Positions 4,776 through 9,987 of a stretch of 9,987 nt of DNA are shown here, in pieces. Both the position numbers and the translations under genes were made by a program. The notes below the pieces were generated by a model. That model was not told where the DNA came from. It was given only the letters and a program-made list of their open reading frames with translations, and did not search any database. Position 1 is the stretch's first letter; each line of letters begins with the position of its first letter. The stretch is from NCBI GenBank assembly GCA_031555145.1, contig JAVBUR010000035.1, positions 1 to 9,987 of the forward strand. Reading direction: 5' to 3'. This stretch comes from JAJDIA01 sp031555145 (GTDB taxonomy: Bacteria > Bacteroidota > Bacteroidia > Bacteroidales > Tannerellaceae).

Positions 4776-6401
4776 TTAAAATCTTGCCATCACACGGATA
4801 TAACACCAAGTATCTTGTTTCCTACAAAAAGTCCAACCGCCGTTGTTAAAATTGACAAACCTTGAGGTATTGGAATAATTCTCTACCGACGTAAGATATT
4901 GAACTGTGAATTGTAATGGATCTCCACCGGCTGTAGTAATAAAATTATTGAAATCAGATATTCCATAATTTATGACAACTCTATACAAACCACCATCATT
5001 GTCTTTTAACTCATCTGTAGCTGGCAAAAACCATATGCCTATTGCACCCGATGCATAGGTTGTTGTGCCGGGAGTTCCGTTGAGAGCGTCTACCCACGCA
5101 AAAGCGGGATAGCCGCTGAAGTCATCATCCAATAGTTTTACAGCAGCCATATTTGCAAGTCCGTCTACATTTGTGGTACCGGTAAATGTCGATTGATCAT
5201 AGCTCCACGCCAGCCCTGTGGTTTCGTCCAGCCCGACTATTTTTCCAGAACCCGGCGTTCCAGTGTTTGGCACAAATACGACACCTGCCGGAATGCCGGT
5301 CTGGTAGTAAATGGCGCCCACCTCGTTGGAAGCTACGCCGGTATAGTTGCCGGTAACCGTTAGGGTATACATACCCGTAACTTGATTGTCTGCGCCAACC
5401 AATACGGTTGCTTCGCCCATGAAATTGTCTGCCGTCATCGTTGCAGGCGGAGTAATGGTAATCTTTGTATCAGTATAGTTCACTGAGTATTTCCACCCCG
5501 TGGGCAGGTCTACAATACGGATATTGGTCGGGGCCGTACTTCCGGTGCTGGTGTAGGTAATTTCCTGCGGTGTACTTGCCGTGAATAAGCCCGGCTGGGT
5601 AAAGCTGATGCCGATCGTTTTGTATTTGGGCAGCGTGATGGTTCCACCGCCGTTAGCGAGAGTGAAAGTTACCGAATTGTCATCCTGTGAGATACCGTTC
5701 GCCTCGAAGATGGCGTCGCCTTTGTCCCCTTTGTCCCCTTTGTCCCCTTTGTCGCCGGTGGCCTTAATGCTTTTTGCCCAGCCGGTGCTGCCGGGGTCGG
5801 CCGGGTCGGTTCCGGTAGCTGTTCCGTCGGCCGAGATATACCAATAGCCGTCGCTGCCGATAGCGACTTTAGGCGTCTTGCCGTCCGTGCCGGGTGTACC
5901 CGAAGTCCCCGGAGTTCCGGGTTGTCCTGTCGCGCCCTGCTCACCTTTCTCGCCGCGTACAGGTATTTTGTGGCCGTTATCCTCAATAAAATTGCCGTCG
6001 AGCGTCCAGTAGTAGATGCCACTACCGGATGGGAACGCAGCCACGCCGATGGCAGGGGTACGCCCGGCAGCTCCGGTTTCGCCCTGCTGTCCCTGATCGC
6101 CCTTGGCGCCGTTCCAGATGGTGGCCTCGCCGCTCTTGGAGAAAGTAATGCGGTAGCCGCCCGGAGCAGGAGTGGTGAACGGTACAACGCCCGTCACATA
6201 GTCCTTACCCTCCAGGGCCGTAACCAACTGTTGCAACGAGGTGATGTTGCCGTTCACCGTGGTCTGCCACGCTTCGAGCGCGGCAATACGGTCGGCGTTC
6301 TCGGCCTGCTGTTTTCTCAATTCGTCGATGTCCTCCTTCATACAGCCGCTGAATAGTAGCGCCGCCGAAAGAACCATTCCTAACATGTGCTTTGTTCTCA
6401 T
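4776..6401 (-). CDS. Surface lipoprotein: DUF4988, collagen-like Gly-X-Y tracts and C-terminal Lcl/DUF1566-like domain
   Basis: A 541-aa protein with a lipoprotein signal (lipobox LFSGC, lipidated C20). A coiled-coil stretch follows (about 22-64, IDELRKQQAENADRIAALE), then DUF4988-type segments (DYVTGVVPFTT, YYWTLDGNFIEDNGHKIPV, DGYWYISADG). Gly-X-Y tracts interrupt these at 98-113, 150-174 and 216-230 (GDKGDKGDKGDKGD). A beta-rich region (about 260-355) leads to a C-terminal domain with KIVGLDETTGLAWS, VDGLANMAAVK, YPAFAWVDAL, WFLPATDEL and a final YIRVMARF. These fit the DUF1566/Lcl C-terminal domain, a C-type-lectin-like fold. Collagen-like repeats followed by this domain is the layout of the Legionella adhesin Lcl, so a ligand-binding surface role is likely, though inferred. 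The barrel gene ends 35 nt upstream. The last part of the gene is much more AT-rich than the rest. Confidence 0.85.
   Translation of the reverse strand: MRTKHMLGMVLSAALLFSGCMKEDIDELRKQQAENADRIAALEAWQTTVNGNITSLQQLVTALEGKDYVTGVVPFTTPAPGGYRITFSKSGEATIWNGAKGDQGQQGETGAAGRTPAIGVAAFPSGSGIYYWTLDGNFIEDNGHKIPVRGEKGEQGATGQPGTPGTSGTPGTDGKTPKVAIGSDGYWYISADGTATGTDPADPGSTGWAKSIKATGDKGDKGDKGDKGDAIFEANGISQDDNSVTFTLANGGGTITLPKYKTIGISFTQPGLFTASTPQEITYTSTGSTAPTNIRIVDLPTGWKYSVNYTDTKITITPPATMTADNFMGEATVLVGADNQVTGMYTLTVTGNYTGVASNEVGAIYYQTGIPAGVVFVPNTGTPGSGKIVGLDETTGLAWSYDQSTFTGTTNVDGLANMAAVKLLDDDFSGYPAFAWVDALNGTPGTTTYASGAIGIWFLPATDELKDNDGGLYRVVINYGISDFNNFITTAGGDPLQFTVQYLTSVENYSNTSRFVNFNNGGWTFCRKQDTWCYIRVMARF
5719..5754 (-). 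repeat. Tandem 9-bp repeats encoding Gly-Asp-Lys units
   Basis: CCTTTGTCC occurs three times head to tail (5719-5745), followed by a fourth copy with one change (CCTTTGTCG, 5746-5754). On the coding strand this gives GDK units at residues 216-227 of the lipoprotein. The copies are identical at the DNA level, not just in protein. Slippage would therefore add or remove whole Gly-X-Y triplets without breaking the frame, making stalk length variable. Confidence 0.85.
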
Positions 6402-6436
6402 AATTGTAATTGTCTATGTGATTTATATTTTTTTTG

Positions 6437-7249
6437 TTATTTCTTCTTATACAGCAACTTTGTGGCACGGTTGCCGCCGATCTGCCAGACCATGCCAGCC
6501 GACACGCCCCACAGGGCGTTCTGTTTCACGTAGCCCACCGTGCGGATGTTGTCGAACCCGTTGTCGGTGATCCAGATGCCCGTCCCTTTCAACTGGATGT
6601 CGAATGCCGGGCTTACCGCGTAGCGCAGCGCCACATCGCCGCCCAGCCCGAGGCTCAGGCCTTTGCTCAGGTTCTTGTCCACGTAGACCTTGTCGTCGGC
6701 CTTTGTATATATTTTCGACGAGAAATGCTGAGCATAAACAGCCGGGCTGACGATCACTTTGAATCTCCCGTTTGCCACCTGCGGCCCGAAGAGGCGAAGC
6801 ATGTTCACGTCGAAGTGCAGCCCCGTGCTGTACATGTTGATCTTCGCGTAGAGGTTGCCGTACGTTTGTGTGGTCACAGGCTGCGGCGTGTACCATGTCA
6901 TTCCGCTTGCATCGAGCAGATACCCGGTTGCATAATCGCGTGAGCCGGCCTTGTTCTGCGCCCAGTCGAACGAAAGTGTTACACCAAAAAGGGAACTTAT
7001 CTGGTAAGTCGCCTGAACGCCCGTTGAGATTCCGATATAGGTCTTATCGGCCGACCGCGAAGTAAAATCGCCCCAGAAGAACGGCAGGCCCACATTCGCG
7101 CCTACGCTCCAGCGGGAGTAGGCTGGTTCGGAAGTGGGGACGAAACGGGAGGTAACGGTTTTTTCACTGTTTGTTGCAGCCGACGGCTGCCCGTAACCCG
7201 CAAGGGCAAAGAATAGCAGGAGCAATCCTGCCAGGCATGTTTTTTTCAT
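6437..7249 (-). CDS. Outer membrane beta-barrel protein
   Basis: A 270-aa protein with a clear signal peptide (MKKTCLAGLLLLFFALAGYG, cleavage before Q21). After a short Ser/Thr-rich linker, amphipathic beta-strands alternate to the end: RWSVGANVGLPFFWGDF, YIGISTGVQATYQIS, GVTLSFDWAQNK, NMYSTGLHFDVNMLRLF, FKVIVSPAVYAQHFSSK, LSLGLGGDVALRYAV, FDIQLKGTGIWI and LWGVSAGMVWQIGG. This fits an 8-10 strand outer-membrane barrel (the OMP_b-brl type). A KLLYKKK tail follows the last strand, so the protein lacks the usual terminal Phe. There is no OmpA-like peptidoglycan-binding domain. It starts 1 nt after the AraC stop and ends 35 nt before the lipoprotein start, so these three are surely co-transcribed. 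It may anchor or expose the lipoprotein, but that is inferred from context only. Confidence 0.8.
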   Translation of the reverse strand: MKKTCLAGLLLLFFALAGYGQPSAATNSEKTVTSRFVPTSEPAYSRWSVGANVGLPFFWGDFTSRSADKTYIGISTGVQATYQISSLFGVTLSFDWAQNKAGSRDYATGYLLDASGMTWYTPQPVTTQTYGNLYAKINMYSTGLHFDVNMLRLFGPQVANGRFKVIVSPAVYAQHFSSKIYTKADDKVYVDKNLSKGLSLGLGGDVALRYAVSPAFDIQLKGTGIWITDNGFDNIRTVGYVKQNALWGVSAGMVWQIGGNRATKLLYKKK

Positions 7250-7250
7250 A

Positions 7251-7697
7251 CTATCTGTTTTTTATTTGTTGTTGCTTCAAATGGTCTGCATATTCGCCCG
7301 GCGACACACCTACAACCTTTTTGAACGTACGGTAAAAAGAGGTGGGGGTTCCAAAGCCGCATTCCGCGCTTATTTTTGTGGCGTTCTTCATGAATAGCCT
7401 TTGCTCCAGCAGCTTTTTGGCTTCCTGTATACGATAGCTGTTCAGATACACGATAAAGCTGGCGCCCGCAAGGAGGTTTACCGCCCGCGAGAGGGTTTCG
7501 CGGTTCACGCCCAGTTGCGCAGCCATCGAGGCGAGGCTCAGCCGGGGGTCGGTAAATAGCCGGTCTGTGCGCATCAGCCTCTCCGCCCCGGCAAATACCT
7601 GCCGGTCTTTTGCCGTAATCGTTCTCGCAGGGAAGTCGTGCTTTTCGGATGTGTGGTCGCTCTTCATGAGTTTGCAGTTGTTAGCTCTGTTAAGCAT
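7251..7697 (-). CDS. Small AraC-type transcriptional regulator, first gene of the surface operon
   Basis: A 148-aa protein made almost only of an AraC DNA-binding domain. The first helix-turn-helix is LASMAAQLGVNRETLSRAVN (55-74), then a linker helix with FIVYLNSYRIQEAKKLL (81-97). The second helix-turn-helix is ATKISAECGFGTPTSFYRTFKKVVGVSPGEY (106-136), with the hallmark FGTPTSFYRTFKK. No ligand-binding domain is present; the first 40 residues are charged and probably disordered. The ATG at 7697 is used here; the ATG at residue 11 is a possible alternative. The sequence is close to the AraC domain of the 631-aa regulator upstream (LNVNRETVSR against LGVNRETLSR), so both may bind the same operators. 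As the first gene of the operon it probably regulates its own transcription. Confidence 0.88.
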   Translation of the reverse strand: MLNRANNCKLMKSDHTSEKHDFPARTITAKDRQVFAGAERLMRTDRLFTDPRLSLASMAAQLGVNRETLSRAVNLLAGASFIVYLNSYRIQEAKKLLEQRLFMKNATKISAECGFGTPTSFYRTFKKVVGVSPGEYADHLKQQQIKNR

Positions 7698-7711
7698 TCA
7701 ATCGTTTCCGG

Positions 7712-7719
7712 CAAAAGTA
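7712..7719 (-). promoter_or_regulatory. Candidate -7 promoter box of the surface operon
   Basis: CAAAAGTA on the plus strand is TACTTTTG on the minus strand, an exact TAnnTTTG match, 15 nt upstream of the AraC ATG. Transcription would start about 7-8 nt before the ATG, so the leader would be very short. No TTTG lies at 19-21 nt; the nearest is at 12. A promoter with a weak -33 element is what an activator such as an AraC protein would work on. Confidence 0.45.
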
Positions 7720-7741
7720 AAGGGGTGGGAACAAAATCTTT

Positions 7742-7761
7742 TTACAATACATGAATTGTAA
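7742..7761. promoter_or_regulatory. Perfect inverted repeat upstream of the operon promoter (candidate operator)
   Basis: TTACAAT (7742-7748) and ATTGTAA (7755-7761) are exact reverse complements around ACATGA. The site lies about 22 nt upstream of the -7 box at 7712-7719, overlapping and extending past the missing -33 region. That is a fitting place for a dimeric regulator to act. The regulator is not identified. Confidence 0.4.
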
Positions 7762-7770
7762 GAAGATAAT

Positions 7771-7792
7771 TGATAACCAACTGATAGCCAGT
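7771..7792. promoter_or_regulatory. Adjacent 11-bp direct repeats, candidate AraC half-sites
   Basis: TGATAACCAAC (7771-7781) is followed directly by TGATAGCCAGT (7782-7792), matching at 8 of 11 positions. AraC-family proteins typically bind direct repeats, and an 11-bp step keeps the sites on one face of the helix. They lie 52 nt and more upstream of the -7 box of the operon, between the two AraC-type genes. The assignment is inference from position and form. Confidence 0.35.
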
Positions 7793-7822
7793 TAAAAATA
7801 TTTTCAGAAACGAGAGTGACTC

Positions 7823-7850
7823 GGCTTCCTGCATTCAAAGGCGGGGAGCC
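7823..7850. repeat. Hairpin-forming inverted repeat after the TPR-AraC gene
   Basis: GGCTTCCTGC (7823-7832) can pair along all 10 nt with GCGGGGAGCC (7841-7850) if two G-U pairs are allowed, which holds only for plus-strand RNA. In the minus-strand transcript expected here it has two A-C mismatches. It lies 27 nt beyond the stop of the 631-aa gene but is not followed by a T-run in that direction. It may be a weak terminator or no signal at all. Confidence 0.25.
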
Positions 7851-7877
7851 AGGATGGTATCATTCTCTATTTTAGTT

Positions 7878-9773
7878 TCAGGCTTTGTTCTTGAATTCGT
7901 TAGGGGGCAGGCCGGTGATCTGCTTAAAGGCCCGGTGGAAAGAGGTGCGGTTATTGAAGCCGACCTGTTCGGAAAGGTCATCGAAATTGACCGTATGGTT
8001 GCGTGCCGCCGAGAGGATACGGATCGATTCCTTGATACGGTATTCGTTCAGAAAGCGGGCGAAGTTTTTGCCGGTGGCGTGGTTTATGGTGCGGGAGACA
8101 GTCTCGCGGTTCACATTCAGCTGCCGGGCAAGAAGGTCTAATGTAAGGGTGCTGTCACGGTATATTTGTTTGCTGATCATCAGTTCGTGTATGCGACCGA
8201 TCAGTTCTTCTTCTTTCTGCGTAGGAGGCCGTTTGCTGTTACCATTGCTGTTGCCATTGCCGGATTCTTCCGTCAGGTCTTCTTCCGGAACTGGCTGCGC
8301 TCTGGAGGGAATAAGGGTTACTTTTTCCAGCCGTTCGTTCTCCGCCCATTGCCGGTTTTTCTCTACCAGATTCCGGTAAGCCGACTGTTTCTTGCGGTAG
8401 AGCCGTGTGAGCAGGACGATGCCGACTGCCAGGACAATCAGCATAACGAGGACGAATACAATAATATTCCGTTGCCGGGCTACTTCCTCGGTCTTTAGCT
8501 CTATTTCGGCCTCCTGCAACTGCTGCTTGCCAAGGGTTATAAAGTTTTGACTGGTGAGTTGTTCGTATCGTTCGGTATAGAATTTGGCAGAATCGAGACA
8601 GACGTCGGCCTTCTCGAATTCTCCCCGGCGGGAGTGGTATTTGCTTTCCAGGGCAAACAGGTCTTTCAGCCGGTTGGCCTGTGTAAGAGGCGGAAAGACG
8701 TCCAATCCGGGACGCACTTTGGCAATGTATTCCGCAGTGGCAGGCAGATTGTTTTTGGCCAGCATACATTCGCCCAACGAAAGACATACGCCGTGGGCAA
8801 AATCCCAGTTATCGCCGGGAGGATTCTGCTCGAGGTGTTTCAGTCCCGCCTGCAGATAGGCGATGGCTGCATCGGTATTTCCTTTTGCCATTTCAACTCG
8901 CCCCAGGTTACAGATGGCTATATCGAGGTTTACCGGATTATCGGCTATCGCCTCCTCGCTGGACAGTACGGAGCGGTGATAGAAGGCTGCCGAATCGAGG
9001 TTTTCCTGCACTTCGTAATATACGGCCAGGTGGTTCCATCCCAACAATACGGGTCGGAGGGAGGCAAGGAAATCCCTGTCATTGCGCAGGGAGAGTCCTT
9101 TTCGGAGAAGAGTCAGGGCATGGTCGTAATCCTTGAATTGGTAATAAGTGGTTCCCATCGAGAGGTAGCCGTTTGCCTTGAACGGGTAATCATTTCCGAT
9201 GTAGTCCAGCGCTTGCTCAAGACTACGGGCATCGGCAAAGCTGCGGGCGTAGTTTTGTCCGAAATAATTATGTCTCCATACATACATAAGCGTGTAAACG
9301 GCCAGCTTGTCATCGCCCGCCCTGCGGCAACGACGTGCTAGGTCTTCACAGGCCTGGTTTCGCTCATCATTCAGCTCCCTCACCTGGCCGATCAGCCATA
9401 CCTTGATAAAATCCATCATCCGCAGCAGTGCTTTGCTGTTGTACGTCCGGGCGGTTGCATACAATTCGTTGTACCGTGTGCGCAACTCCTCACGCTTCTG
9501 TATCGAGGTCTGTTCAAACAGCGTGAATAGGGATACGGTATCGCGGGCAACATCGAACCCTCTGCGGGCATAATTCGCCATGAGGCTGTCTAACGGCGTC
9601 GTTCTCATCAGATAAGACTGCCTCTCTACCAGTGTTTCGCTGGTGTTTTTGCCGCGCTGCGATTCATACAGATCGATATCGGGATAGTCTGTGGATTGGC
9701 AATGCACCGGTGCCGGAAATAACACTGTGGTCAGGACGAATGAGATTATATAGATTGGACAAAGACATTTCAT
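7878..9773 (-). CDS. TPR-transmembrane-AraC hybrid sensor-regulator
   Basis: A 631-aa single-chain envelope regulator typical of Bacteroidota. It has a signal sequence (about 1-25, ending VHCQ). A long helical periplasmic region follows, with TPR-like repeats at about 200-400 (YLSMGTTYYQFKDYDHALTLLRKGL, CNLGRVEMAKGNTDAAIAYLQAGL). One membrane helix comes next (about 436-457, NIIVFVLVMLIVLAVGIVLL), then a basic coiled coil (458-485), a Gly-Asn-Ser linker (GNGNSNGNS, 505-513) and an AraC DNA-binding domain (about 523-628). The latter holds two helix-turn-helices (LDLLARQLNVNRETVSRTIN; FDDLSEQVGFNNRTSFHRAFKQITG). There is no kinase or receiver domain, so the signal must pass directly through the membrane to the DNA-binding part. 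It lies 180 nt upstream of the surface operon on the same strand and is its likely regulator. The inducing signal is unknown. Confidence 0.88.
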   Translation of the reverse strand: MKCLCPIYIISFVLTTVLFPAPVHCQSTDYPDIDLYESQRGKNTSETLVERQSYLMRTTPLDSLMANYARRGFDVARDTVSLFTLFEQTSIQKREELRTRYNELYATARTYNSKALLRMMDFIKVWLIGQVRELNDERNQACEDLARRCRRAGDDKLAVYTLMYVWRHNYFGQNYARSFADARSLEQALDYIGNDYPFKANGYLSMGTTYYQFKDYDHALTLLRKGLSLRNDRDFLASLRPVLLGWNHLAVYYEVQENLDSAAFYHRSVLSSEEAIADNPVNLDIAICNLGRVEMAKGNTDAAIAYLQAGLKHLEQNPPGDNWDFAHGVCLSLGECMLAKNNLPATAEYIAKVRPGLDVFPPLTQANRLKDLFALESKYHSRRGEFEKADVCLDSAKFYTERYEQLTSQNFITLGKQQLQEAEIELKTEEVARQRNIIVFVLVMLIVLAVGIVLLTRLYRKKQSAYRNLVEKNRQWAENERLEKVTLIPSRAQPVPEEDLTEESGNGNSNGNSKRPPTQKEEELIGRIHELMISKQIYRDSTLTLDLLARQLNVNRETVSRTINHATGKNFARFLNEYRIKESIRILSAARNHTVNFDDLSEQVGFNNRTSFHRAFKQITGLPPNEFKNKA

Positions 9774-9881
9774 GGTGTAAATATAAATATTTTGCCGGGA
9801 TTTGCTTTATCGGTCTGTTACCCAAATCAGGATGACATATTCTTCCCTATATTATATAATGTAAGCTTTTCCCTTGTCCGT

Positions 9882-9913
9882 GTTGCTGAAATTATTTTCT
9901 GTTTTTCAGCACA
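9882..9913. repeat. Inverted repeat in the divergent intergenic region
   Basis: GCTGAAA (9885-9891) and TTTCAGC (9904-9910) are exact reverse complements with a 12-nt loop; T9884-A9911 extends the stem, and with one bulged base it reaches ACA at 9911-9913. ATTTTTC follows on the plus strand, so it resembles an intrinsic terminator for a rightward transcript, but no rightward gene ends here. It lies 17 nt upstream of the promoter at 9930-9960 and could instead be an operator for it. Apart from this and the promoter, I see nothing in 9774-9987. Confidence 0.35.
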
Positions 9914-9929
9914 TTTTTCTTGGTATTTG

Positions 9930-9960
9930 TTTGGAAGTACAGAAAAGAACCTTACCTTTG
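9930..9960 (+). promoter_or_regulatory. Near-ideal Bacteroidota promoter for a gene beyond the right edge
   Basis: TTTG (9930-9933), a 19-nt spacer and TACCTTTG (9953-9960) match the Bacteroidota primary-sigma consensus at every fixed position. Transcription would start around 9966-9969 and run out of the window. An ATG at 9969-9971 begins an open frame of six codons (MTENAA) to the edge; if that is the gene it would be nearly leaderless, so a start codon or a stable RNA further right is more likely. Confidence 0.7.
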
Positions 9961-9987
9961 CACCCGCAATGACAGAAAACGCCGCCC

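Noticed and set aside
5669..6187. Open frame in another frame of the lipoprotein gene, rich in Arg, Pro and Ala
   Set aside because: By-product of the GC-rich Gly-X-Y coding region; composition is artificial and there is no separate start context.
8547..9341. 264-aa plus-strand open frame opposite the TPR-AraC gene
   Set aside because: It is antisense to a clear multi-domain regulator and shows no motif; stop-free antisense frames are common opposite helical genes.
9969..9987. Start of a new protein gene (MTENAA) at the right edge
   Set aside because: Only six codons are visible and the ATG would lie at or next to the predicted transcription start; there is not enough sequence to support a gene.
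1..9987. Prophage or integrative element
   Set aside because: There is no integrase, transposase, structural phage gene, tRNA attachment site or matching direct repeats at any border; DUF2589 alone is not evidence for a phage.

Overview
The window reads as a chromosomal segment from a Bacteroidota organism, most likely a gut Bacteroidales such as Parabacteroides or a relative. Evidence: promoter boxes of the TAnnTTTG type with an upstream TTTG, starts without Shine-Dalgarno sequences, a TPR-membrane-AraC hybrid regulator, a DUF4988/collagen-like lipoprotein, and a DUF6078-like small protein. I see no tRNA, rRNA, CRISPR array, transposase, integrase or reverse transcriptase.

Left part (1-2195, + strand): a GC-rich, hairpin-rich gene-free leader (1-174) and an AT-rich promoter region with short tandem repeats lead into a two-gene operon, DUF1015 (ParB-like) followed 2 nt later by a HAD hydrolase.

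Middle (2196-2870): a gene-free region dominated by one structured element, about 569 bp (2301-2869). Its imperfect inverted arms are about 116 bp long and enclose a second, perfect 17-bp inverted repeat. That repeat frames an array of 22-bp units, each of the form GAAAC-N5-GTTYC-N7. The element sits between convergent genes and ends 1 nt from the stop codon of the next gene, a DUF6078-like Cys-rich protein on the minus strand (2871-3308).

Right part (3425-7697, minus strand): six closely spaced genes (gaps 1-36 nt) that look like one transcription unit. In order of transcription they are a small AraC-type regulator, an outer-membrane beta-barrel, a lipoprotein with DUF4988, collagen-like Gly-X-Y tracts and a C-terminal Lcl/DUF1566-like domain, an unrecognised AT-rich 197-aa protein, a DUF2589 protein and a 66-aa acidic protein. 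Just upstream, in the same orientation, lies a 631-aa sensor-regulator (7878-9773) with a periplasmic TPR region, a transmembrane helix and a cytoplasmic AraC domain. Its first recognition-helix region nearly matches that of the small AraC protein. My inference is a regulated surface-display or adhesion locus. The TPR regulator would sense an envelope signal and drive the operon together with the small AraC protein; the collagen-like lipoprotein would be the exposed binding protein and the barrel its outer-membrane partner. The roles of DUF2589, the 197-aa and the 66-aa proteins are unknown. An AT-rich island (about 4140-5050) covers the end of the lipoprotein gene and the 197-aa gene, suggesting modular exchange of the ligand-binding end.

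Far right (9774-9987): an intergenic region with an inverted repeat and a near-ideal Bacteroidota promoter pointing rightwards out of the window.
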